DNA from: Methylococcales bacterium
Lineage (GTDB): Bacteria; Pseudomonadota; Gammaproteobacteria; Methylococcales; Methylomonadaceae
Direction: 5' to 3'
Assembly: GCA_023144875.1 (NCBI GenBank)
Contig: JAGLEW010000044.1
Location: 1 to 5,704, forward strand
Length of the DNA stretch: 5,704 bases
Both the position numbers and the translations under genes were made by a program. This document shows, piece by piece, positions 1-5,157 of this stretch (position 1 is its first letter; each line of letters opens with the position of its first letter). A model generated the notes under the pieces. The model saw only the letters and a program-made list of their open reading frames with translations. It ran no database searches and had not been told where the DNA came from.

Positions 1-381
1 AGCGTTATATTAACCTTAGGTTGTGGTAAATACCGTTTTCACGAACAAGATTTTGGTGATATTGGCGGTATTCCACGCTTATTAGATGTAGGTCAATGTA
101 ACGACACCTATTCGGCCATTAAAATTGCCAGCGCCTTAGCAGAGGCTTTTGAAACCGATGTCAACAACCTACCACTCTCATTCATGGTGTCTTGGTTTGA
201 ACAAAAAGCGGTCGCTATTTTATTAACCCTGTTGTCATTAGGAATTCGCGGCATTCATTTAGGCCCCACACTTCCTGCCTTTATTACCCCCAGCGTCCTC
301 GCTATTTTAGTGGATAAATTTGACCTTAAAACCAATGGTAAGCCTGAAGATGACATTGCGGATGCGTTAAAAGTCGCTTAA
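1..381 (+). CDS. hcp: Hybrid cluster protein (Hcp, formerly hydroxylamine reductase), C-terminal part
   Basis: This is the 3' end of a gene that starts before the window; 126 codons are present, read in frame from base 1 to a TAA stop. Hcp is a cytoplasmic iron-sulfur enzyme with a 4Fe-2S-2O hybrid cluster. It was first described as a hydroxylamine reductase and is now linked to nitric oxide reduction and nitrosative stress. The visible part carries the family's last hybrid-cluster ligands: a Cys in LGCGKYRF (visible residue 9), a Cys in GQCND (residue 34), and Glu67 and Lys69 in WFEQKA. The Cys-Cys spacing of 25 matches Cys434 and Cys459 of the Desulfovibrio protein. The motifs IGGIPRLLD and HLGPTLPAF are also typical. 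An intrinsic terminator follows 20 bases after the stop. The N-terminal cluster motif and the remaining ligands lie outside the window, so the class of Hcp cannot be determined. The family call is firm. Confidence 0.95.
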   Translation, partial: SVILTLGCGKYRFHEQDFGDIGGIPRLLDVGQCNDTYSAIKIASALAEAFETDVNNLPLSFMVSWFEQKAVAILLTLLSLGIRGIHLGPTLPAFITPSVLAILVDKFDLKTNGKPEDDIADALKVA

Positions 382-401
382 TTTCAACCAACTTTTTTGA
401 G

Positions 402-434
402 TAAGGGTGAGTTTATCTTGCCCTTATTTTGTTT
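402..434 (+). terminator. Intrinsic terminator after hcp
   Basis: A 10-base-pair stem (402-411 with 417-426, including two G-U pairs) closes a five-base loop TTTAT and is followed by TTTTGTTT. It contains a GGG/CCC core. It lies 20 bases after the hcp stop and 39 bases before the reductase start, so it should end or attenuate hcp transcription before the reductase. Confidence 0.8.
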
Positions 435-472
435 AAAAATATTTTCTATTAGCTAAAACCACCCAATATTAT

Positions 473-1498
473 ATGAGTTATTCGATTACGTTAACCACGT
501 CAGACGCTCAAAAATTTCAATTTAATTGCAATGGCGATCAAAATGTCCAAGAAGCGGCTGAAATAGCGGGTTTTTTTCCGCCTGCACTTTGTAAGGTCGG
601 TAGTTGTGGTTCTTGTCTTGCCGTATGTCAACAGGGCGATTATGAATTAAAAAGTTACAGTGATGGCGTATTGCCCCCAAATTTTAAAACCACAGGGGAT
701 ACTTTATTATGCCGACTGTACCCTAAAAGTGATTTAAAAATTCAAGCACCTTATGGTTCAGATCAGATTCAAACCCATCAGCCCATCGCCCGTGAAGCCA
801 CTATTATTGAGCTAGAGCAGATTGCTGATCGCACCATGAAACTGGTCTTACAACTAAAAGAAGATGAAGAACAAGGACTTGGTTTTGAATTTGAACCGGG
901 TCAATTTGTTGAACTTGAGGTTGTGAATCTCGCGTTAAAACGTGCCTATTCCATTGCGAACACGCCTAACTGGGAAGGTCGGTTAGAATTTTTAATTCGT
1001 CTGCAAGAAAAAGGGCAATTTTCAAGCTATTTACAATCAAGTGCAAAAATAGGCGACGTGCTAAAAATTCACGGACCTAGTGGCACTTTCATCCTGCAAG
1101 CGCAAAGCTTAAAACCACGATGTTTTGTCGCAGGCGGCACTGGGCTTGCGCCTTTTTTATCCATGTTAAAACGCATGGCTGAATGGGGTGAGGATCATCC
1201 AACCCACCTTTTTATCGGCGTTAATAGTGAACAAGAAATTTTTTGTCGACAAAAATTAACCGAAATTGAGGAAAGTTTACCTCAATTAAAAGTAACCTTA
1301 TGTGTTTGGAATGCCAGTGATAAATGGCAAGGTTTTAAAGGCACTCCTGCGGATGCTTTGGGTGATTATTTAAAACAAACCAAACAGCTTCCTGATCTTT
1401 ATTTATGTGGTCCGCCAAAATTGGTCGAAATCGCGATAAATATTGCCTTAGAGCGTGGGATTAATTCAGCAGATATTTATTGTGAGCGTTTTACCTAA
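473..1498 (+). CDS. MmoC-like NAD(P)H:acceptor reductase (2Fe-2S ferredoxin + FAD + NAD domains)
   Basis: This 341-residue soluble flavoprotein should pass electrons from NAD(P)H through FAD to a plant-type 2Fe-2S centre and on to a partner protein. Residues 1-95 are the ferredoxin domain, with cluster ligands Cys40, Cys45, Cys48 and Cys80 (C-x4-C-x2-C-x31-C), the same spacing as in MmoC. The FAD domain (about 105-210) has the flavin motif RAYS at 157-160 and GPSGTF at 201-206. The NAD domain has GGTGLAP at 221-227 and CGPP at 312-315, and ends in an aromatic Phe340 region like MmoC. Stretches such as GRLEFLIR, LCRLYPKSDL and PDLYLCGPP resemble Methylococcus MmoC closely. No methane monooxygenase genes are present in the window. 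The neighbour is hcp, so the partner may be Hcp, although the usual Hcr has the reverse domain order. The ATG at 473 is the only reasonable start because an in-frame stop lies at 434-436; its Shine-Dalgarno is very weak. Reductases of aromatic-ring oxygenases (BenC/XylZ type) share this layout, so the true partner is unproven. Confidence 0.88.
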   Translation: MSYSITLTTSDAQKFQFNCNGDQNVQEAAEIAGFFPPALCKVGSCGSCLAVCQQGDYELKSYSDGVLPPNFKTTGDTLLCRLYPKSDLKIQAPYGSDQIQTHQPIAREATIIELEQIADRTMKLVLQLKEDEEQGLGFEFEPGQFVELEVVNLALKRAYSIANTPNWEGRLEFLIRLQEKGQFSSYLQSSAKIGDVLKIHGPSGTFILQAQSLKPRCFVAGGTGLAPFLSMLKRMAEWGEDHPTHLFIGVNSEQEIFCRQKLTEIEESLPQLKVTLCVWNASDKWQGFKGTPADALGDYLKQTKQLPDLYLCGPPKLVEIAINIALERGINSADIYCERFT

Positions 1499-1541
1499 AA
1501 CCACTTTTTAGACGCATAAAATTTTCTATTGACTACGTTAG

Positions 1542-1576
1542 AACATCATAATAATCAAACGTTGTGATGTTTTTTT
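1542..1576 (+). terminator. Probable intrinsic terminator after the MmoC-like reductase
   Basis: AACATCATAA (1542-1551) pairs with TTGTGATGTT (1562-1571) around a 10-base loop, with one T-G pair, and runs into seven T residues (1570-1576). The stem is AT-rich and therefore weaker than the terminator after hcp, but the T-tract and its place 43 bases after the stop codon fit termination. Confidence 0.62.
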
Positions 1577-1577
1577 G

Positions 1578-1583
1578 TATAAT
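1578..1583 (+). promoter_or_regulatory. Candidate -10 box for the pmpAB pair
   Basis: A perfect TATAAT lies directly after the T-tract of the preceding terminator and 42 bases before the pmpA ATG, giving a predicted transcript start near 1590. The matching -35 region (about 1555-1560, TCAAAC) is poor, so the promoter may need an activator. An alternative is TTGACT at 1529-1534 with TAATCA at 1552-1557 (17-base spacer), but transcripts from there would have to pass the terminator's hairpin. Confidence 0.5.
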
Positions 1584-1625
1584 GATCCATTTTTTCTCAA
1601 TTTGAGCATAACTTGTGGAGTCTTA

Positions 1626-2057
1626 ATGGAAAATTTTACACCTTATTCGGCTATTTTTGGCGGAATGTTAATTGGCCTTGGGGCTAGTTTAATGTTGTTA
1701 TTCAACGGTCGAATCATGGGAACCAGCGGTATTTTATCAGGGCTTATCTCCCCCTCAAAAGGCGACTGGCTGTGGCGTGTACTCTTTGTTGTAGGTATGA
1801 TAGCGGGCGCAACCTTCTTTTTAATTATTTTTCCAGAATCAACCCCCTCTCGCCATGACTTTCCAGTAAGCTTATTAATTCCCGCAGGGCTTTTAGTGGG
1901 CTTTGGAACACGGCTAGGAAATGGCTGTACCAGTGGTCACGGGGTTTGTGGTATTGCACGTTTTTCCATTCGATCCATCTACGCAACTCTGACCTTTATA
2001 GTGTCGGGAATGCTCACCGTTTTTGTTATTCGCCATCTCATCGGGATAGCCTCATGA
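1626..2057 (+). CDS. pmpA: YeeE/YedE-family membrane protein, first half (PmpA type), putative sulfur-compound transporter
   Basis: This 143-residue integral inner-membrane protein has about four hydrophobic segments (roughly 8-27, 50-69, 81-97 and 118-139). The family signature is NGCTSGHGVCG at 99-109, with Cys101 and Cys108. In the full-length YeeE protein such conserved cysteines line the path by which thiosulfate is passed through the membrane. Here the transporter is split in two: this half overlaps its partner by four bases (ATGA), which suggests translational coupling and a heteromeric complex. The start at 1626 is chosen over an in-frame TTG at 1575 because GGAG at 1617-1620 sits five bases upstream of the ATG, and because the TTG falls inside the terminator's T-tract. 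Thiosulfate or another reduced sulfur compound is the likely cargo by family, but nothing nearby identifies the substrate. The symbol follows the PmpA/PmpB naming used for split members. Confidence 0.85.
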   Translation: MENFTPYSAIFGGMLIGLGASLMLLFNGRIMGTSGILSGLISPSKGDWLWRVLFVVGMIAGATFFLIIFPESTPSRHDFPVSLLIPAGLLVGFGTRLGNGCTSGHGVCGIARFSIRSIYATLTFIVSGMLTVFVIRHLIGIAS

Positions 2058-2470
2058 AAGTAAATTTAATGTCTTTGCTTTCAGGGCTTATTTTTGGTAT
2101 CGGATTAGCCTTTTCTCAAATGATTAATCCTGATAAAGTGCTTAACTTTTTAGATGTTACGGGCAATTGGGACCCGAGTCTTGCCTTAGTTATGGGCGGA
2201 GCCTTGTCGATTACAACCACTTGCTTTTATTTTATCATCAAACGAAAAACCCCTATTTTAGAGCAAAAGTTTAGGTTACCCACACGCACGGATATTGATA
2301 AATCATTAATAATTGGTGCTATGTTGTTTGGGATTGGTTGGGGAATGGCAGGCTTTTGCCCAGGCCCTGCGATCGCAAGTTTAGGCATGGATTTGTTAGA
2401 CCCTTTTATTTTTGTGGGGGCGATGTTAGCGGGGGCGTGGTTACAAGGGTTTGTCTTTAAAAAACGCTAA
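2054..2470 (+). CDS. pmpB: YeeE/YedE-family membrane protein, second half (PmpB type), putative sulfur-compound transporter
   Basis: This 138-residue membrane protein has about four hydrophobic stretches (roughly 5-23, 42-62, 84-101 and 114-135). The conserved family element here is GWGMAGFCPGPA at 95-106, with Cys102, the counterpart of the cysteine motif in the partner protein; the N-terminal GLIFGIGLAFSQM is also typical. It should assemble with the upstream protein to form the complete YeeE-like channel. The ATG at 2054 overlaps the upstream stop (ATGA), and GGGA at 2043-2046 gives a modest ribosome site seven bases away. A longer reading beginning at 1946 is rejected because it would overlap the upstream gene by more than 100 bases and add a non-hydrophobic leader. 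The gene ends four bases before the 3' end of a convergent tRNA gene, with no terminator visible between them. Confidence 0.85.
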   Translation: MKVNLMSLLSGLIFGIGLAFSQMINPDKVLNFLDVTGNWDPSLALVMGGALSITTTCFYFIIKRKTPILEQKFRLPTRTDIDKSLIIGAMLFGIGWGMAGFCPGPAIASLGMDLLDPFIFVGAMLAGAWLQGFVFKKR

Positions 2471-2474
2471 AGTA

Positions 2475-2562
2475 TGGCGGAGAGAGAGGGATTCGAACCC
2501 TCGATACGTTGCCGTATACACACTTTCCAGGCGTGCGCCTTCGGCCACTCGGCCATCTCTCC
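2475..2562 (-). tRNA. tRNA-Ser (anticodon GGA)
   Basis: An 88-base class II tRNA is encoded on the - strand. The acceptor stem GGAGAGA (from 2562 downward) pairs with TCTCTCC, followed by the discriminator G and an encoded CCA (2477-2475). The anticodon loop CTGGAAA lies at 2530-2524, and the anticodon GGA at 2528-2526 reads UCC and UCU serine codons. The long variable arm (stem ATACG/CGTAT around GCAA) is typical of tRNA-Ser. The T arm has GAGGG-TTCGAAT-CCCTC. All stems are intact, so the gene looks functional. It lies downstream of mlaB on the same strand and has its own promoter. Confidence 0.97.
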
Positions 2563-2593
2563 TAAATACTCTATCCACTTAACACAGCAAGCT

Positions 2594-2622
2594 AGTGTAA
2601 TGTTTTCTGCCGTCGCTTGCAA
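2594..2622 (-). promoter_or_regulatory. Sigma-70 promoter for tRNA-Ser
   Basis: On the - strand, TTGCAA (2622-2617) and TACACT (2599-2594) are separated by exactly 17 bases. Transcription should start near 2587, about 25 bases before the mature tRNA 5' end at 2562, leaving a short leader for RNase P to remove. The -35 box lies only 14 bases after the mlaB stop. No intrinsic terminator is visible between mlaB and the tRNA, so read-through from the mla operon may add to expression. Confidence 0.7.
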
Positions 2623-2635
2623 GACGCTAAAAATT

Positions 2636-2935
2636 TTACAATCGAAAGTAACGATTCTCTTTTAAGCCACTTATCTTGGCTAAGGTTAATAATTGCGGGG
2701 GAATATGACTAAAATTTAAGTCCACATTTTGTTTTTTGCTTAATTTGACCCATTCAATCATTAACGCCAATCCTGCGCTATCGCTGTTTTTTACCCGCGT
2801 TAAGTCAATAGTAAGGCGTTTTGATTGGGTAAAATCAATGCAACTGAGTTGTTTCGCACTCACACAGGCAAAGGTTAAATCGCCTTTAACACTCACCTTT
2901 TCACTCTCGACTCTGGTAATTTCTAGATCGGTCAT
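2636..2935 (-). CDS. mlaB: MlaB, STAS-domain subunit of the Mla phospholipid transporter
   Basis: This 99-residue cytoplasmic protein is a single STAS domain. In the Mla complex MlaB binds the ATPase MlaF and is needed for its stability and activity. The alternating hydrophobic strands fit the fold, and the key loop SDSAGLAL at 51-58 places Ser53 where E. coli MlaB has the conserved Thr52, a conservative change. It is the last gene of the operon; its ATG (2935-2933) begins one base after the mlaD stop, so the two are probably translationally coupled, with only a weak GAG as ribosome site. In E. coli mlaC lies between mlaD and mlaB; here it is missing. STAS proteins diverge strongly, so the assignment rests on position as well as sequence. 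Confidence 0.88.
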   Translation of the reverse strand: MTDLEITRVESEKVSVKGDLTFACVSAKQLSCIDFTQSKRLTIDLTRVKNSDSAGLALMIEWVKLSKKQNVDLNFSHIPPQLLTLAKISGLKENRYFRL

Positions 2936-2936
2936 C

Positions 2937-3416
2937 TTACTCTTTTTTAGTCGTTTCAGTGTTTTTATCTTTAAATAAAAATTGCCCGATAATTTCTTCT
3001 AACACTAAGGCTGATTGGGTGATTTCAATGATACTATTGTCGCTTAATAAATCATCCATGCCGCCTGGTTCTAAACTGACATATTGTTCACCCAGCAACC
3101 CTGCAGTAAAAATACTCGCGCTGGTATCTTCTGGAAACTGATTGTATTGGGCATCTATTTTCATTTTTACAATGGATTGGAATTTTTTTTGATCCAATGA
3201 AATAGCCACAACGCGTCCAACACGAACGCCCCCCACCACGACAGGCGATTTTACTTTTAAGCCCCCTGAGTTTTCAAATGCCGCACTAATCGTATAACTT
3301 TCATGATCACTAATTCCACTGATATTACTAATTTTCATCGCCATAAAAAAAAGGGCGCCAATGCCAATAGCGACAAATAATCCGACTAACGTGTCTTGTT
3401 TTACGGTGTTTCCCAT
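2937..3416 (-). CDS. mlaD: MlaD, MCE-domain substrate-binding subunit of the Mla transporter
   Basis: MlaD is anchored in the inner membrane and forms a hexameric periplasmic ring that conducts phospholipids between the MlaFE transporter and the carrier MlaC. This 159-residue protein has one N-terminal membrane helix (about 9-27) and one MCE domain (about 39-117) with the family patterns GGLKVKSPV at 51-59, GGVRVGRV at 62-69 and GLLGEQYV at 106-113. A C-terminal helix SALVLEEIIGQFLF (135-148) corresponds to the hydrophobic pore helix of E. coli MlaD. The tail after it is short, so the protein is shorter than the 183-residue E. coli form. The ATG at 3416-3414 is preferred over an in-frame TTG one codon upstream, because GGAG at 3427-3424 is seven bases from the ATG. 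The start overlaps the mlaE stop by one base (TGATG). Confidence 0.95.
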   Translation of the reverse strand: MGNTVKQDTLVGLFVAIGIGALFFMAMKISNISGISDHESYTISAAFENSGGLKVKSPVVVGGVRVGRVVAISLDQKKFQSIVKMKIDAQYNQFPEDTSASIFTAGLLGEQYVSLEPGGMDDLLSDNSIIEITQSALVLEEIIGQFLFKDKNTETTKKE

Positions 3417-4198
3417 CAAATATCTCCAAACATAAGTGCGGTCAAAATAAAATCCAATCCTAAAATAGCAAAGGCCGAATTAACCACCGTTCGCGTGGTG
3501 GCACGACTTACGCCTTCAGAGGTAGGGATCGCATCATAGCCCTCAAATAAAGCAATCCATAAAATGACAAAACCAAACACAAAACTTTTAATAATGCCAT
3601 TTAAAATATCATCATAAACATCCAGTGCCGCTTGCATCTGTGACCAATACGACCCTTCATCAACGCCCAACATTTCGACACCCACCAAATGCCCACCCAA
3701 AACCCCAATGCTACTAAATAACGCGGTAAGCAACGGAAGTGAAATAATACCTGCTAAAAAACGAGGGGTAATAATTCGTTTGATGGGATCAATCGCCATC
3801 ATTTCCATGCCTGATAACTGCTCAGTCGCCTTCATTAAACCAATTTCTGCCGTTAACGCCGAACCTGCTCGTCCTGCAAATAATAACGCACCAACAACAG
3901 GGCCTAATTCTCGAACTAAAGACGTTGCCACCATCACCCCTAAGGCTTCATCGGCACCAAAATTTGATAGAATATAATAGCCTTGCAACCCTAAGACCAT
4001 GCCGACAAATAAGCCTGAAATGCTAATCAAAAAAAATGACAGCACCCCCACCGAATAGAGTTGTTTGCTTAATAAGGCAGGTCGCCTTAAAACATCCATC
4101 GTTCCCGCCATAATTTGCATTAAAAAGAAACTACTGCGCCCTAATTTAGTAAAACTATCACGGGTTTTTTCACCTAATTGCGTTAACAGTTCAATCAT
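3416..4198 (-). CDS. mlaE: MlaE, permease subunit of the Mla phospholipid ABC transporter
   Basis: This 260-residue inner-membrane permease has the same length as E. coli MlaE. It pairs with MlaF and carries the MlaD ring, forming the lipid-binding cavity of the complex. The MlaE/YrbE signature is clear: LVRELGPVVGALLFAGRAG (94-112), TAEIGLMKATEQL (116-128), then EMMAIDP, a basic stretch and ITPRF, and near the C-terminus YDAIPTSEGVSRATTRTVV and LDFILTALMFG. An amphipathic N-terminal region precedes the first membrane segment at about 50-72. The ATG overlaps the mlaF stop in an ATGA, with GGAAG at 4210-4206 as a good ribosome site inside the end of mlaF, so translation is probably coupled. 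The plant and chloroplast homologue TGD1 belongs to the same family, but the operon makes MlaE certain. Confidence 0.97.
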   Translation of the reverse strand: MIELLTQLGEKTRDSFTKLGRSSFFLMQIMAGTMDVLRRPALLSKQLYSVGVLSFFLISISGLFVGMVLGLQGYYILSNFGADEALGVMVATSLVRELGPVVGALLFAGRAGSALTAEIGLMKATEQLSGMEMMAIDPIKRIITPRFLAGIISLPLLTALFSSIGVLGGHLVGVEMLGVDEGSYWSQMQAALDVYDDILNGIIKSFVFGFVILWIALFEGYDAIPTSEGVSRATTRTVVNSAFAILGLDFILTALMFGDI

Positions 4199-5010
4199 AT
4201 TGTGTCTTCCGAGGCGAATAAATCATCCGCATAATCATTGGCAGGAAAGTGAAAATGCACAGGCCCATTGGCGTTACCGTTCATGAATTGTTGAACCCAG
4301 TCTGAACCCGATTGCTCAATCATTTCAGGAGAACCGTGACCGACCACTTTACCTTGTGAGAGCACATAAATATAATCAGCAATCGCCGCCGTTTCTTTCA
4401 CATCGTGCGACACAATAATACTGGTTAATTTTAAGGTGACATTCAGGGTCTTAATTAATTGCACTAAGGTCGCCATTGAAATGGGATCTTGTCCTGTAAA
4501 GGGTTCGTCATACATAATCATCAAAGGGTCTAACGCAATCGCTCTTGCCAACGCAACCCGCCGTGCCATCCCACCAGACAATTCACTGGACATTAAGTGT
4601 CTAGCCCCTCGTAAACCCACCGCCTCAAGCTTCATCAATACTAAGGAACGAATCATTGATTCATTTAACTGCGTGTGTTCTCGTAAAGGAAATGCCACAT
4701 TATTATAAACATCCATATCCGTCAGCAAAGCGCCGCTTTGAAACAGCATCCCCATATTTTTACGCAATTGGTATAAATTTTTCAGCGATAATTGATGTAC
4801 ATTTTGACCATTGACGCTAACCGAACCTTTATCGGGGCGCAGTTGACCCCCAATTATTTTGAGTAACGTGGTTTTTCCCGTCCCGCTGGGTCCCATAATC
4901 GCGGTAATTTTACCACGATGAATATCCAAGGAAATATCATCAAATATTTTTCGATTTCCTCGGGAAAATGTAAGATTTTTTATTGAAACAATAGGGGGGT
5001 CAATGGCCAC
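4195..5010 (-). CDS. mlaF: MlaF, ATP-binding subunit of the Mla phospholipid ABC transporter
   Basis: This 271-residue cytoplasmic ATPase powers the MlaFEDB complex. All ABC motifs are present: Walker A GPSGTGKT at 40-47, Q-loop Gln91 within LFQSGALLTDM, signature LSGGM at 144-148, Walker B MIMYDE at 164-169 with catalytic Glu169, D-loop around GQD (173-175), and switch His202 in VSHD. PLREHTQL and LMKLEAVGLRG are characteristic of MlaF. The C-terminal extension NGPVHFHFPANDYADDLF (about 248-265) matches the E. coli tail, which helps the MlaF dimer and MlaB contacts. The start is GTG at 5010-5008, giving an N-terminus of the expected length. The only upstream in-frame codons before the TAG at 5049-5047 are rare starts such as CTG, ATA and ATC. 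No good Shine-Dalgarno is visible, so the exact start is less certain than the identity. It is the first gene of the operon. Confidence 0.96.
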   Translation of the reverse strand: MAIDPPIVSIKNLTFSRGNRKIFDDISLDIHRGKITAIMGPSGTGKTTLLKIIGGQLRPDKGSVSVNGQNVHQLSLKNLYQLRKNMGMLFQSGALLTDMDVYNNVAFPLREHTQLNESMIRSLVLMKLEAVGLRGARHLMSSELSGGMARRVALARAIALDPLMIMYDEPFTGQDPISMATLVQLIKTLNVTLKLTSIIVSHDVKETAAIADYIYVLSQGKVVGHGSPEMIEQSGSDWVQQFMNGNANGPVHFHFPANDYADDLFASEDTI

Positions 5011-5043
5011 GCAATCGGTCTGTGTCAGATGAGAAAGGATTAT

Positions 5044-5071
5044 TTTCTATGAGTTACCCTTGTGAAGTCAA
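5044..5071 (-). promoter_or_regulatory. Candidate sigma-70 promoter of the mlaFEDB operon
   Basis: On the - strand, TTGACT (5071-5066) matches the -35 consensus at five of six positions, and TAGAAA (5049-5044) matches four of six for the -10, with a 16-base spacer. Transcription would start near 5037, giving a leader of about 27 bases before the mlaF GTG. It lies in the 147-base divergent region shared with kdsD. The + strand side has only poor boxes, such as CATAAT at 5114-5119 without a good -35, so the kdsD promoter was not assigned. Confidence 0.5.
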
Positions 5072-5157
5072 ACGATTGTCATTTTGAGAGCGACATAGAA
5101 TCTTTAATTATGGCATAATATTTGCTGTTTCCTAGTGCTTGAAGACTTTTAAAATTT

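Noticed and set aside
441..1535. Near-repeat ATTTTCTATT at 441-450 and 1521-1530, with similar bases after it, and a partial copy at 5042-5050
   Set aside because: Short, very AT-rich and without symmetry or constant spacing to starts; in sequence this AT-rich it is probably chance.
1575..1625. Extended N-terminus of the first YeeE-like protein from a TTG at 1575
   Set aside because: The TTG lies in the terminator T-tract and overlaps the -10 box, while the ATG at 1626 has a well-spaced GGAG and gives the expected protein length.
2475..2562. tRNA-Ser as an integration site with an attached island
   Set aside because: No integrase gene and no second copy of the tRNA 3' end were found in the window.
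2474..2665. A + strand open frame of 63 codons over the tRNA region
   Set aside because: It is the antisense of the tRNA-Ser gene and the end of mlaB. Its first residues (AEREGFEPSIR) are the well-known false protein produced by translating an antisense tRNA.
2736..4708. Several + strand open frames of 60-90 codons opposite the mla genes
   Set aside because: They are antisense to intact, strongly conserved mla genes and resemble no known protein.
5072..5119. Promoter for kdsD from TTGTCA (5076-5081) or TTGAGA (5084-5089) with TAGAAT, AATTAT or CATAAT
   Set aside because: Each combination has a wrong spacer length or a poor -10 box, so none is supported well enough to annotate.
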